From contig DASQZW010000039.1 in assembly GCA_035638495.1 (NCBI GenBank), positions 1 to 36,078 on the forward strand: DNA of 36,078 bases, in the 5' to 3' direction. Positions within the stretch are counted from its first letter, which is position 1. Each line of letters opens with the position of its first letter. Below are positions 23,362 to 31,423 of the stretch, piece after piece. A program made the translations under genes and the position numbers. The stretch comes from CF-161 sp035638495 (GTDB lineage Bacteria; Chloroflexota; Dormibacteria; Dormibacterales; Dormibacteraceae). The notes beneath the pieces are model-generated. The model saw nothing but the letters and a program-made list of their open reading frames with translations, made no database searches and was not told where the DNA came from.

Positions 23362-24621
23362 ATGCGAATCCTTGCCCGGCTGGTCGCGACGCTGATCGCG
23401 GCGGCCGGCCTCGCCACCGGCGCCGCCGGCTCGGTCTCGGCCCGTGACGTCGACCGCAGCCCGATCGGCCACGTGGTGGTCCTGATGCAGGAGAACCGCT
23501 CGTTCGACTCCTACTTCGCTCAGCTGCACTTCGAGGGCCAGCCGCGGGCAGGTGCCGAGCCGCGTCACGCCAGCAACCCGAACCCGCTGAACGAGGACGC
23601 CCCGCCGATCCAGGCGTTCCACGCGACCGCGTACTGCACGTCCGCCGACCTGAACCACTCCTGGACCGGGACGCACGACGAGATCAACGGCGACGACATG
23701 AACGGCTTCACGGCCGCCAACGTCGACCCGACCGACCCGACCGGCAGCCGCGCGATGGGCTTCTTCAACATCGACGACCTGCCCTTCTACTACTCGCTGT
23801 ACAGCACGTTCGCGATCGGCGACCGATATTTCGGGTCCGTGCCCGGTCCGACGTTCCCGAACCGCGAGTACCTGCTGGCCGGGACGTCGTTCGGCCACAT
23901 CCGGAACGACCTGCCCGCCACCGGCCTCACCGGCGCCTCGATCTTCAACGAGCTGGACGCGGCCGGCATCAGCTGGAAGGACTACTTCTCCGACGTCCCC
24001 TCGAGCTTCCTGTTCCAGTACGCCCGCGTCCACGCGGCCGGCCACGTGGTGGCGGTCAGCCAGTACTTCGCCGACGCGGCCGCCGGCAGCCTGCCCCAGG
24101 TCGCGTTCGTGGACCCGAGGTTCGGCGGGAACAAGAACACCGAGAGCGACGAGCACCCGCCGGCCAACATCCAGGTCGGCCAGCAGTTCGTGGCCGGGGT
24201 GGTGAACGCCCTGTTCAAGAGCCCGGACTGGCCGTCGTCGGCGTTCTTCCTGACGTACGACGAGCACGGCGGCTACTTCGACCACGTGTCGCCGCCGGCG
24301 GCGATCGTGCCGGACGCCATTCCGCCGATGCTCGGCCCCGGCGACACCGTGGCGACGTTCGACCGTCTCGGCGTGCGCGTGCCCGTAGCCGTGGTGTCAC
24401 CGTTCGCGAAGGCGCACTTCGTCTCGCACGACCTCTTCGACCACACGTCGATCCTGCGCTTCGTCGAGACGCGCTTCGGCCTGCCGGCGCTCACGAAGCG
24501 GGACGCCGCCGCCGACCCGATGACCGACCTGTTCGACTTCGACCGGCCGGCATTCCTGCACCCGCCCACGCTCAAGCCGGCCGTCATCAACCAGGCGCAG
24601 TTCGCGGCCTGCGCCGCCTGA
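23362..24621 (+). CDS. Secreted phosphoesterase, phospholipase C/acid phosphatase family
   Basis: A 419-residue exported enzyme of the bacterial phosphoesterase family that includes phospholipase C and AcpA. A Sec signal covers residues about 1-27 (ILARLVATLIAAAGLATGAAGSVSA). Family motifs follow in order: HVVVLMQENRSFDSYF, LNHSWTGTHDEINGDDMNGF, PGPTFPNREYLLAGTS, DEHPPANIQVGQQF, FFLTYDEHGGYFDHVSPP and the C-terminal DHTSILRFVETRFGLP. The conserved Asp, Glu, His and Asn in these blocks bind the metal and phosphate. It would release phosphate from extracellular phosphoesters or lipids. The ATG at 23362 has GGGAGGG upstream. A Pho-box-like promoter precedes it and a hairpin follows. Confidence 0.93.
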   Translation: MRILARLVATLIAAAGLATGAAGSVSARDVDRSPIGHVVVLMQENRSFDSYFAQLHFEGQPRAGAEPRHASNPNPLNEDAPPIQAFHATAYCTSADLNHSWTGTHDEINGDDMNGFTAANVDPTDPTGSRAMGFFNIDDLPFYYSLYSTFAIGDRYFGSVPGPTFPNREYLLAGTSFGHIRNDLPATGLTGASIFNELDAAGISWKDYFSDVPSSFLFQYARVHAAGHVVAVSQYFADAAAGSLPQVAFVDPRFGGNKNTESDEHPPANIQVGQQFVAGVVNALFKSPDWPSSAFFLTYDEHGGYFDHVSPPAAIVPDAIPPMLGPGDTVATFDRLGVRVPVAVVSPFAKAHFVSHDLFDHTSILRFVETRFGLPALTKRDAAADPMTDLFDFDRPAFLHPPTLKPAVINQAQFAACAA

Positions 24622-24647
24622 CGCCGTCCGAGTCGGGAGTTCCAGGA

Positions 24648-24673
24648 GGCCCGGCCGCTCCGCCGGCCGGGCC
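24648..24673 (+). terminator. 10-bp stem hairpin after the secreted phosphoesterase gene
   Basis: GGCCCGGCCG (24648-24657) pairs perfectly with CGGCCGGGCC (24664-24673) around a 6-nt loop, 26 bp after the stop codon. There is no T-run, as is common in high-GC genomes. It separates the gene from the next cluster. Confidence 0.65.
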
Positions 24674-24701
24674 CTGCCGTGCTACCTTGATGCGCACCGC
24701 G

Positions 24702-25859
24702 ATGCGACGCAGAGGGAGGGCGACGATCGCCGCGGCGCTCGGCAGCCTGCTGCTGGCCGCCGCCTCCACGCCGGTCGCCCACGCATCGGGCGGTCCGGGC
24801 GGGGGGAACGCCGACAGGTGCACCCCCGTCGTCGGCGGCCAGGTCGGCGTCACGACGCCAGTGCCGGTCGCGGAGAAGGCCGCCGTCGACTGTCCGTTCG
24901 CCAGCGGACCGACCGGCGTCCCGACGGGGCCCTCGGGCCCCCAGCCCGGCCCGTTCCAGCCCGGACAGAGCTGCTGGTACGTCACCTATCAGCCCGTCAA
25001 GTTTCAGGTGGGGGCTGGAGGGTCAGTGACCGAGTTCGACCCCAACGCGAACGGCTCGCTGGGCCCGGGCCTGGGCTATCCGAAGGACCTGGCGCCGGTG
25101 CCGATCGTCGAGCAGGAGAACTACGACATCTACATGCCGTACCGGTTCTCCGGCAAGGCGGACGCCAACGGGAACTGCACGGTCAACATCAAGTCCCAGC
25201 TCGGCTGCCCCGACCCCGTGGCGTTCACCAACTTCGTCGTGGCCGGGAACATCTGCTGGAAGACGTTCCCGCACCAGGCGAACGGGGGCGGCATCAATCC
25301 GGGGCAGCTGACCCCCTTCCTCGACACCGCGAACCTCCTCCAGTTCATCAACATCGGGACGCTGTCGTCGCTGCCGGCCAACCCGAACCCGAGCCTCGTC
25401 AACATCGGGACCTGCTTCTTCCTGAACGGGGCCGCGTTCACGGCCCTGGGCGGCGGCCCGCAGCCGATCACCACACCCGCCTTCTACCGGATGAGCGTCT
25501 CGCAGCCGCTGAACGACGGAACCGGCCGGTTCATCTTCTATGTGTTCCGGATCGAACTGGCGTTCACCGGCATGACGTGGGACTTCGGCGACAACAGCTC
25601 GGCCACGGACTCCTCCCTGCCTGGGCCCTGTGCCAGCGTGCCGGCCGAGATCGCGGTGAGCCACACCTACAGCGGGTACGGGACCTTCCAGGTCTCGATC
25701 ACGGAGCACTACGACGTCACCGTGGATGAGTTCTGGGAGGACGCCGGCGGCGAGCACGAGACGCAGCTGACGGGGATCGTGCCGCCCATCACCCGCGTCC
25801 TCGGTCCGTTCCAGAAGACGGTGGTCCAGGAGGAGGGCGTCCCGGTGGGCGCGCCCTGA
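24702..25859 (+). CDS. Secreted protein with PKD-like domain
   Basis: About 386 residues starting MRRRGRATIAAALGSLLLAAASTPVAHAS, a clear Sec signal. The mature protein has a Gly/Pro-rich start, scattered cysteines (RCTPV, VDCPF, QSCWYV, NCTV, LGCPD, NICWK, GTCFF, GPCAS) likely to form disulfides, and a PKD/Ig-like module near residues 290-345 (MTWDFGDNSSATDSS...VSHTYSGYGTFQVSITEHYDVT). PKD modules usually mediate protein or carbohydrate contacts outside the cell. I know no function for the rest. ATG 24702 is preferred because a TACCTT -10-like box ends 13 nt before it; an in-frame ATG at 24690 is the alternative. The lipoprotein gene begins 2 bp after the stop. Confidence 0.75.
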   Translation: MRRRGRATIAAALGSLLLAAASTPVAHASGGPGGGNADRCTPVVGGQVGVTTPVPVAEKAAVDCPFASGPTGVPTGPSGPQPGPFQPGQSCWYVTYQPVKFQVGAGGSVTEFDPNANGSLGPGLGYPKDLAPVPIVEQENYDIYMPYRFSGKADANGNCTVNIKSQLGCPDPVAFTNFVVAGNICWKTFPHQANGGGINPGQLTPFLDTANLLQFINIGTLSSLPANPNPSLVNIGTCFFLNGAAFTALGGGPQPITTPAFYRMSVSQPLNDGTGRFIFYVFRIELAFTGMTWDFGDNSSATDSSLPGPCASVPAEIAVSHTYSGYGTFQVSITEHYDVTVDEFWEDAGGEHETQLTGIVPPITRVLGPFQKTVVQEEGVPVGAP

Positions 25860-25861
25860 GC

Positions 25862-26596
25862 ATGCCCCGAGCGCTGTGCCTGGGGGCGCTGCTCCTTGCC
25901 GCGGCGTGCGGCCAGGGCGGTGCCGGGCCTTCGGCGCCGGCTGCGGTCCACGCCTCGGCGCCGGCCGCCACCGGCGGTCCCGACCTGGCCGCATGGCAGC
26001 GGAAGGGCGCGACCGAGGCGCCGCCGCCGTCGGTCGGCGCGGCCTCGCTGGGCGGCGTCCAGGTCGTGAACCAGACCGGCGGGGCGGTGAGCGACGCCGA
26101 CGCGACGCGCTGGGCGCTGGCCTACGTGCGCGCGAACGCGTATGAGTTCTGGGCGTGGAACCACCTCCAGGACGGGTTCCTGCAGAGCGCGCAGCTGAGC
26201 CCGGTGCCGGAGCGCGTGTTCGCGTACGACCTGAGCGCGATCCGCGACGCGCGGGCAGCGGGCGTCCGCCTCGAGGTGACGCGTCTGGTGCTGCGCCGGC
26301 TCGTGCTGCGGGCGGTCCCCGCCTCGCTGCGGTCGGAGATCCAGCGCCAGGTGTTCGTGTACGCGCCGTATGCGTTCTACCTGGACCAGATCGGTCCGTC
26401 GGAGCTGGACTGGATCGACGCCCGGGGCGTGAGGACGAGCAGGGCGCGCCGGGACGCGGGTGTGGGCGCGCCGGAACTGGTCGGCGGCCAGCTCGCGACC
26501 GACCCGCTGATGGGCGACATCTGGGTCGTCGACTCGGACTTCGACTGCACGTCGCCGAACGTGCGCCAGGCGTTCGGCTCGCTCTGCAGCCAGTAG
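25862..26596 (+). CDS. Probable lipoprotein of unknown function
   Basis: A 244-residue protein that begins MPRALCLGALLLAAACGQGG, a lipoprotein-like signal with Cys16 after LLAAA. The lipobox is loose (Ala at -3). A low-complexity Ala/Pro/Gly linker to about residue 60 is followed by a globular part with DADATRWALAYVRANAYEFWAWNHLQDGFL and paired Arg-rich strands. There is a final Cys pair (FDCTSPNVRQAFGSLCSQ). I do not recognise the family. It starts 2 bp after the secreted PKD-like gene, so the two form an operon, and one may anchor or present the other at the cell surface. The start is the ATG at 25862, without a separate promoter. Confidence 0.75.
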   Translation: MPRALCLGALLLAAACGQGGAGPSAPAAVHASAPAATGGPDLAAWQRKGATEAPPPSVGAASLGGVQVVNQTGGAVSDADATRWALAYVRANAYEFWAWNHLQDGFLQSAQLSPVPERVFAYDLSAIRDARAAGVRLEVTRLVLRRLVLRAVPASLRSEIQRQVFVYAPYAFYLDQIGPSELDWIDARGVRTSRARRDAGVGAPELVGGQLATDPLMGDIWVVDSDFDCTSPNVRQAFGSLCSQ

Positions 26597-26608
26597 GGGG
26601 ACGGCTGC

Positions 26609-27799
26609 TCAGGCCACGACGCCGTCCGCGCGCCATGCCGCGATCTGCTCGCGCGTGGCGCCCAGCAGCTCGCGCAGCACCTCGTCCGTGTGCTCGCCCA
26701 GCATCGGGGCGGCGGCGGGCCGCGCGTCGGGGTGGGCGGGCAGGTTGATGGCCCGGCCCGTCGTGCGCATGCGGCCCAGGGCGGTGTGGACGACCTCCGT
26801 GACCAGCCCCCGAGCGCGCGCCTGCGGGTGCTCCAGCACCTGGCCGACGTCCAGCACGGGCGCGTGGGGCACGTCGTGGGTCTCGAAGATCGCCTCCCAC
26901 TCCGCGACGGTCCGGCGCCGGGTCTCGGCCCCGATCAGGGCGTCCAGCTCGGCGCGGAGGCGCAGCCGGCCGGCGTTGGTCCGGAACCGTTCGTCCTCCG
27001 CCAGCTCGGGCCGTCCGATGGCGCGAGCGATCTTGGGCCAGAAGGTCTCGCCCAAATTGGCGATGACGATGTCACCGTCCGCGGCCGGGTAGGTGCCGTA
27101 GGGTGCCACGGCCGGGTGGCCGTTGCCCGGCCGGCCCGCGAGCTCGCCGGTCATGAAGTAGCGGCCCGCGTGCTGCGTCAGCAGCCCGGCCATCGCGTCG
27201 AACATGGCGACGTCGACGAGCTGCCCCCGACCGGTGCGCTGCTTCTCGACGACCGCCGCCAGGATGCCGATGGCGGCGAACAGGCCGGTGCCCAGGTCGG
27301 CCATGGGCAGCCCGCTGCGCAGGGGCGGCCCGTCGGGCTCGCCCGTCACGCTCATGCCGCCGCCCATCGCCTGCATCGCGATGTCGAACGCGCTGCGCTG
27401 CGAGAGCGGTCCGCTCTGGCCGAACGCCGAGATCGAGCAGTACACGATGCCCGGGTTCACGACGCGCACAGCCTCGTAGTCGAGGTCCAGGCGCGCGGTG
27501 ACGCCCGGCCGGAAGTTCTCGATCAGGACATCCGACGCGCGGGCCAACGCGAGCGCGAGGTCCCGGCCGGCGGGCCGCTTGAGGTCGACCACGACGCCCC
27601 GCTTGTTGCGGTTCACGCTCACGAAGTAGTGGCTCTCGCCCTCGCGGACGGGCTCCAGGCGCCGGGTCTCGTCGCCGTCGCCCGGCCGCTCGACCTTGAC
27701 GACCTCTGCGCCCAGGTCGGCCAGGAGCATGGTGGCGAATGGCCCCGCGAGCACGCGCGTGAGGTCAAGGACCCGAATTCCGTTAAGAGGGCCGTCCAC
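26609..27799 (-). CDS. Class III CoA-transferase (CaiB/BaiF family)
   Basis: A 396-residue enzyme of the formyl-CoA transferase/carnitine-CoA transferase/alpha-methylacyl-CoA racemase family. The start GIRVLDLTRVLAGPFATMLLADLGAEVVKVERPGDGDETR is diagnostic. The catalytic Asp is Asp168 in SGLPMADLGTG, equivalent to Asp169 of formyl-CoA transferase, and CSISAFGQSGP precedes it. The C-terminal dimer-interlocking tail is present (APMLGEHTDEVLRELLG). It moves CoA between carboxylic acids; the acid is unknown. The GTG at 27799 starts 37 bp from the divergent molybdopterin enzyme, so a shared regulatory region and a linked pathway are possible. Confidence 0.92.
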   Translation of the reverse strand: MDGPLNGIRVLDLTRVLAGPFATMLLADLGAEVVKVERPGDGDETRRLEPVREGESHYFVSVNRNKRGVVVDLKRPAGRDLALALARASDVLIENFRPGVTARLDLDYEAVRVVNPGIVYCSISAFGQSGPLSQRSAFDIAMQAMGGGMSVTGEPDGPPLRSGLPMADLGTGLFAAIGILAAVVEKQRTGRGQLVDVAMFDAMAGLLTQHAGRYFMTGELAGRPGNGHPAVAPYGTYPAADGDIVIANLGETFWPKIARAIGRPELAEDERFRTNAGRLRLRAELDALIGAETRRRTVAEWEAIFETHDVPHAPVLDVGQVLEHPQARARGLVTEVVHTALGRMRTTGRAINLPAHPDARPAAAPMLGEHTDEVLRELLGATREQIAAWRADGVVA

Positions 27800-27801
27800 T
27801 C

Positions 27802-27830
27802 TTGGTCATTCTCAAGCCGCGCGCTACGCT
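27802..27830 (+). promoter_or_regulatory. Promoter of the molybdopterin oxidoreductase gene
   Basis: TTGGTC (27802-27807) and TACGCT (27825-27830) are spaced by 17 bp. The -10 box ends 6 nt before the GTG at 27837, so the mRNA should be leaderless. The -35 keeps only the TTG of the consensus. Confidence 0.45.
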
Positions 27831-27836
27831 CATGCC

Positions 27837-29846
27837 GTGACAAAGGTACGCGGCGGCTGCGCCCACGACTGCCCGGACACGTGCGCCTGGGAGGTGACGG
27901 TCGAAGACGGCCGCGCCGTCAAGCTGGCCGGTGCCGCGGACCACCCTTACACGGCGGGCGCCCTGTGCGCGAAGGTCAACCACTACCTGGACCGCGTCTA
28001 CAGTCCGGACCGCGTGCTGCACCCGCTGCGCCGCTGCGGCCCGAAGGGCCGGGGCCACTTCGAGCGGGTGAGCTGGGACGAGGCACTGGAGGACATCGCC
28101 GGCCGGCTGCAGTCGATCGCGGTCACTGACGGCGCCGAGGCGATCCTGCCCTACAGCTATGCCGGCAACATGGGCCTGGTCCAGTACGCGAGCATGGACC
28201 GCCGGTTCTTCGCCTACCTCGGCGCCAGCCGCCTGGGCCGGACGATCTGCGGCGACACCGCCAACGCAGGTGTCATGGCCGCCCTGGGGACGACCACCGG
28301 CTGTCTGCCCGAGGACATCGAGCGCGCGCGGTTCATCGTGCTCTGGGGCACCAACACGGTCGTCACGAACCTGCACCTGTGGCCCTTCGTGCGCCGGGCG
28401 CGGGAGGCGGGCGCCACCGTGGTCGTCGTCGACCCCCTGGGCACGCGCACTGCGCGCGAGGCCGACTGGCACGTGCGACCGCTTCCGGGCACCGACGCCG
28501 CGCTGGCGCTGGGCATGATGCACGTGATCGCCGCCGAGGGCCTGCAGGACCAGGCGTACCTCGACGCCTACTGCACCGGCTGGCCCGAGCTCCTGGCACG
28601 GCTGGCCGACTACCCGCCCGCGCGGTCGGCGGAGCTCACGGGTGTTCCGGCCGACGAGATCGTCAGCCTGGCCCGCGCGTACGCGACCACCCGACCGGCC
28701 GTCATCCGCACGATGGTCGGGCCCGAGAAGCACGCGACCGGGGCCACCTCGTTCCGCACCATCGCGTGCCTGCCGGCGGTGGTCGGGGCGTGGCGGGAGC
28801 GCGGCGGAGGCCTGCTGCACTGGACGCGGAGCCTGTTCGCGGAGGCGATGGACACCCGGGAGCTCAGCGGCAGGTCACCGCGAACCCGGTCGATCAACAT
28901 GGTCCAGATCGGCCGGGCGCTGACCGATCCGGCGCTGGAGCCGCCTGTCCGGTGCCTGTTCGTCTACAACAGCAACCCGGCGTCGATCGCGCCGAACTCC
29001 AACCTGGTGCGCGACGGGCTGGCACGCGAGGACCTGTTCACCGTCGTCCACGACCTGTTCGTCACGGACACCGCCCGGTATGCCGACTACGTGCTGCCGG
29101 CCACCAGCTTCATCGAGCACCTGGACGTGCTGTTCCCCTGGGGCCAGACGTACCTGACGCTCAACCGCCCGGCGATCGCCCCGCTCGGCGAGTCCGTGTG
29201 CAACACGGACCTGTTCAGACGCCTGGCCGCGGCGATGGGGTGGGGCTCCGAGCCCGCGTTCCAGGCGACGGACGAGGACCTGGTGCGGGCGGCCCTCGCC
29301 GGCAGCCACCCGTCGATGGACGGCATCACGTACGAGCGCCTGTGCGAGGAGGGCTGGGCGCCGCTGCACCTGGCGCAGGGGCGCCACCTGCCGTTCGCGG
29401 AGGGCGGGTTTCCAACGCCGTCGGGCCGATGCGAGCTCTTCCGCGACCCCGAGCCGCGATACGAACCGCCGGCGGCGAACGGGCACCCGCTGGTCATGGT
29501 CAGCGCCAAGACGGGCCTCCACGCGCTCAACAGCAGCTACGCGCATCTTCCCCGCCACGGCCGTGCCGACGGCCCGCCGGTGGTCGAGATGGACCCCGCC
29601 GACGCCGGGCGGCGAGGCATCGCCGACGGCGACCGGGTGCGGGTCCACAACGAGCGCGGCGAGCTGGTCCTCACGGCGCGTGTGGGCGACGGCGTGCGGC
29701 CCGGCGTGGTTGCCGTGGCGCACGGCAGGTGGCGGTCGCTCGGCGGCGGCGCGGCCAACGACCTGACGTCCGACGGCCTGTCGGACCGGGGCGGTGGCGC
29801 CGACTTCTACGGGACGCGGGTCGAGGTGACGCGAGCGGATTCGTGA
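27837..29846 (+). CDS. Molybdopterin-dependent oxidoreductase (DMSO reductase superfamily)
   Basis: A 669-residue catalytic subunit. The N-terminus has a four-cysteine cluster (Cys8-x3-Cys12-x3-Cys16 and Cys44) expected to bind one [4Fe-4S]. Bis-MGD-binding segments follow: LPYSYAGNMG, VLWGTNTVVTNLH, VVVVDPLGTRTAREADWHVRPLPGTDAALALGM, FVYNSNPASIAPNSN and VTDTARYADYVLPATSFIEH. The C-terminal beta domain has GDRVRVHNERGEL. The molybdenum ligand is not certain; it should fall near ICGDTANAG (Cys138-Asp140). There is no Tat signal and no adjacent Fe-S or membrane subunit, so it is probably a soluble cytoplasmic enzyme. The GTG at 27837 is the start; upstream in-frame sequence is antisense to the CoA-transferase. 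Confidence 0.9.
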   Translation: MTKVRGGCAHDCPDTCAWEVTVEDGRAVKLAGAADHPYTAGALCAKVNHYLDRVYSPDRVLHPLRRCGPKGRGHFERVSWDEALEDIAGRLQSIAVTDGAEAILPYSYAGNMGLVQYASMDRRFFAYLGASRLGRTICGDTANAGVMAALGTTTGCLPEDIERARFIVLWGTNTVVTNLHLWPFVRRAREAGATVVVVDPLGTRTAREADWHVRPLPGTDAALALGMMHVIAAEGLQDQAYLDAYCTGWPELLARLADYPPARSAELTGVPADEIVSLARAYATTRPAVIRTMVGPEKHATGATSFRTIACLPAVVGAWRERGGGLLHWTRSLFAEAMDTRELSGRSPRTRSINMVQIGRALTDPALEPPVRCLFVYNSNPASIAPNSNLVRDGLAREDLFTVVHDLFVTDTARYADYVLPATSFIEHLDVLFPWGQTYLTLNRPAIAPLGESVCNTDLFRRLAAAMGWGSEPAFQATDEDLVRAALAGSHPSMDGITYERLCEEGWAPLHLAQGRHLPFAEGGFPTPSGRCELFRDPEPRYEPPAANGHPLVMVSAKTGLHALNSSYAHLPRHGRADGPPVVEMDPADAGRRGIADGDRVRVHNERGELVLTARVGDGVRPGVVAVAHGRWRSLGGGAANDLTSDGLSDRGGGADFYGTRVEVTRADS

Positions 29847-29861
29847 CGGGTGTGGGCGCCG

Positions 29862-29867
29862 TATCCT
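29862..29867 (+). promoter_or_regulatory. -10 box (TATCCT) of tRNA-Leu(UAG)
   Basis: TATCCT ends 9 nt before the first base of the mature tRNA. A matching -35 is not obvious. It is the only candidate in the 30 bp between the oxidoreductase stop and the tRNA. Confidence 0.4.
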
Positions 29868-29876
29868 GGCCGGCAC

Positions 29877-29963
29877 GTCGGCGTGGCGGAACTGGCAGAC
29901 GCGCCGGACTTAGGATCCGGTGCCCGCGAGGGCTTGGAGGTTCGAATCCTCTCGCCGACACCA
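29877..29963 (+). tRNA. tRNA-Leu, anticodon UAG
   Basis: An 87-nt class II tRNA. The acceptor arm GTCGGCG (29877-29883) pairs with CGCCGAC (29953-29959), followed by discriminator A and an encoded CCA (29961-29963). The anticodon stem CCGGA/TCCGG encloses the loop CTTAGGA with anticodon TAG, reading CUA and probably other CUN codons. The long variable arm and the GGTTCGAATCC T-arm are present. Confidence 0.96.
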
Positions 29964-29979
29964 TCCCCTTCGGCGCACG

Positions 29980-30924
29980 TCACGACGCCTCCTGGGCCGG
30001 AGGCTCGAGCTCCCGGCGCCACACTGCGATCGCGTGGTCCAGCGTCTCCCGCGCCTTCCGTTCGGCGGTCCGGTGGCCGGCGGCTGCGTCGTAGTCCTGC
30101 GAGGCGATCGCCTGCTCCTTCGCCGCGGCGTGCCGGCGAACGTCGAGCAGCCGCGCGAGTGCCTCGATGCCGGTCGAGGTGATCATCGCGTCGAGGAGGT
30201 GGTCGAGCCCCACGCTGGAGGACCCGCGGCTGTCGGCCACCGCCGAGGCGGCCACGAGCAGCCGGCGGACGTCGGACTTCATGGACGGTATCGGCGTGGC
30301 GAAGAGGAGCGACGACTGCGGCGGCGGGCTGGGACGCTCGGCCCCGCGTTCGGTGAGCTGCTGATCGATCTCCTTCCGCGCGCTCTCGATGGTCACGCCC
30401 ATATCCTGGAGCACCCTGGCAGCGATGCCGTGGCCCTCGACGAGCAGCCCGAGCAGGAGGTGCTCGGTTCCGACGTAGCTGTGGCCCATCGCCTCCGCCT
30501 CCTCGAAGGAGAGCTCGATCACCCTCCTGACGCGAGAGGTGGGGAGCATGCGCTGGGCGATGATGCGCGGGGCGCCGAGCGCGTCAGCAATCGCTGTCCG
30601 CGCCGGCTCCACCTGGACGCCGAGGGCGTTCAACACGATCTGCCCCAGACCGCCCTCTTCGCGCAGCAGCCCGAGCAGCAGGTGCTCGGTCCCGACGTAG
30701 CTGTGGCCGGCCTCCTTCGCCTCCTGCTGCGCAAGTGTCAGCACCTGCCGGGCTCGCTCGGTGAAGCGTTCGAACGGAAACATGACGGAACCTCCTCGCT
30801 CGACGGGTCGAGAGGGCGGGGTGGAGCGCTCGACCTGGGCGCGGGCGGCCGTGTACGACTCGCCGGTCCTGCGCATGCGCGCGCGGACGACCTTCTTGAA
30901 ACTGCGATCCCGGGTCAACGCCAT
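29980..30924 (-). CDS. Stand-alone Clp_N (ClpC N-domain) protein with UVR-like tail
   Basis: A protein with two Clp repeats (GHSYVGTEHLLLGLLREEGGLGQ and the second GHSYVGTEHLLLGLLVEGHGIAA) and a C-terminal UVR-like segment (KEQAIASQDYDAAAGHRTAERKARETLD), but no AAA+ modules. ClpC N-domains bind adaptors and substrates, so this may be an adaptor or decoy for ClpC. From the ATG at 30924 (AGGAGG 2 nt upstream) it has 314 residues, with a basic head SFKKVVRARMRRTGESYTAARA whose codons look genuinely coding. From the internal ATG at 30783 (AGGAGG 7 nt upstream) it has 267 residues beginning MFPFERFTERARQ, the usual ClpC start. Both forms may be made. Confidence 0.85.
   Translation of the reverse strand: MALTRDRSFKKVVRARMRRTGESYTAARAQVERSTPPSRPVERGGSVMFPFERFTERARQVLTLAQQEAKEAGHSYVGTEHLLLGLLREEGGLGQIVLNALGVQVEPARTAIADALGAPRIIAQRMLPTSRVRRVIELSFEEAEAMGHSYVGTEHLLLGLLVEGHGIAARVLQDMGVTIESARKEIDQQLTERGAERPSPPPQSSLLFATPIPSMKSDVRRLLVAASAVADSRGSSSVGLDHLLDAMITSTGIEALARLLDVRRHAAAKEQAIASQDYDAAAGHRTAERKARETLDHAIAVWRRELEPPAQEAS
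30791..30796 (-). promoter_or_regulatory. Internal Shine-Dalgarno (AGGAGG) for a shorter Clp_N form
   Basis: A perfect AGGAGG lies 7 nt before the in-frame ATG at 30783. It is better spaced than the AGGAGG at the upstream ATG (30924). It marks either the only true start or a second, internal one. Confidence 0.55.
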
Positions 30925-31136
30925 CACCTCCTCGACCGCTGGTTGCCCGCCCCCCAGCGGCGGCCACACGGCCGGTGAGATGACTGCGGAGGGCCCGAGA
31001 GTCTCTCTCCCTTCGCTTCGCGCGAGTTCCCTGCTGGGGCGGGAAGGTCGAAGCTGGGCGCGGACCAGCGCCAACCAGAGAGTTTGGGCCATGGCCGGGG
31101 GTCCGTCAATCACCGGCTCCGACGCGGAATGGGTGC

Positions 31137-31142
31137 TATCGT
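31137..31142 (+). promoter_or_regulatory. -10 box (TATCGT) of tRNA-Leu(CAA)
   Basis: TATCGT ends 11 nt before the mature 5' end of the tRNA. No good -35 is visible. The rest of the 229 bp between the Clp_N gene and this tRNA shows no gene or other clear signal. Confidence 0.4.
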
Positions 31143-31153
31143 CGGAGGGCCGC

Positions 31154-31240
31154 GCCGAGATGGCGGAACAGGCAGACGCGTCGGTCTCAAAAACCGATCC
31201 CCGCAAGGGGGTGGGGGTTCGATCCCCCCTCTCGGCACCA
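31154..31240 (+). tRNA. tRNA-Leu, anticodon CAA
   Basis: An 87-nt class II tRNA. The acceptor arm GCCGAGA (31154-31160) pairs with TCTCGGC (31230-31236), then discriminator A and encoded CCA (31238-31240). The anticodon stem TCGGT/ACCGA encloses CTCAAAA with anticodon CAA, which reads UUG. The variable arm contains a CCCCGCAAGGGG hairpin. A less GC-rich segment begins directly downstream. Confidence 0.96.
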
Positions 31241-31423
31241 GCCGATCTGAACTCGAATCGCCTCAATTCGTCTCGATGACCCGCCATCCAACTCGGCTGC
31301 GCTCCGCTTAGAATGCCTGGCCATAGGTTCCGAGCCAGCTCGAGAACAGAGCAATGTGAGCGTGCAGCGGGGCGAGACTACGGCCGCCGGGTAGCTGCCG
31401 ACATGACATCGGGAGGGGTGAGC

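Noticed and set aside
30925..31287. Extension of the Clp_N frame upstream through tRNA-Leu(CAA)
   Set aside because: The extension reads antisense through a structural RNA and has no protein-like composition beyond 30924.
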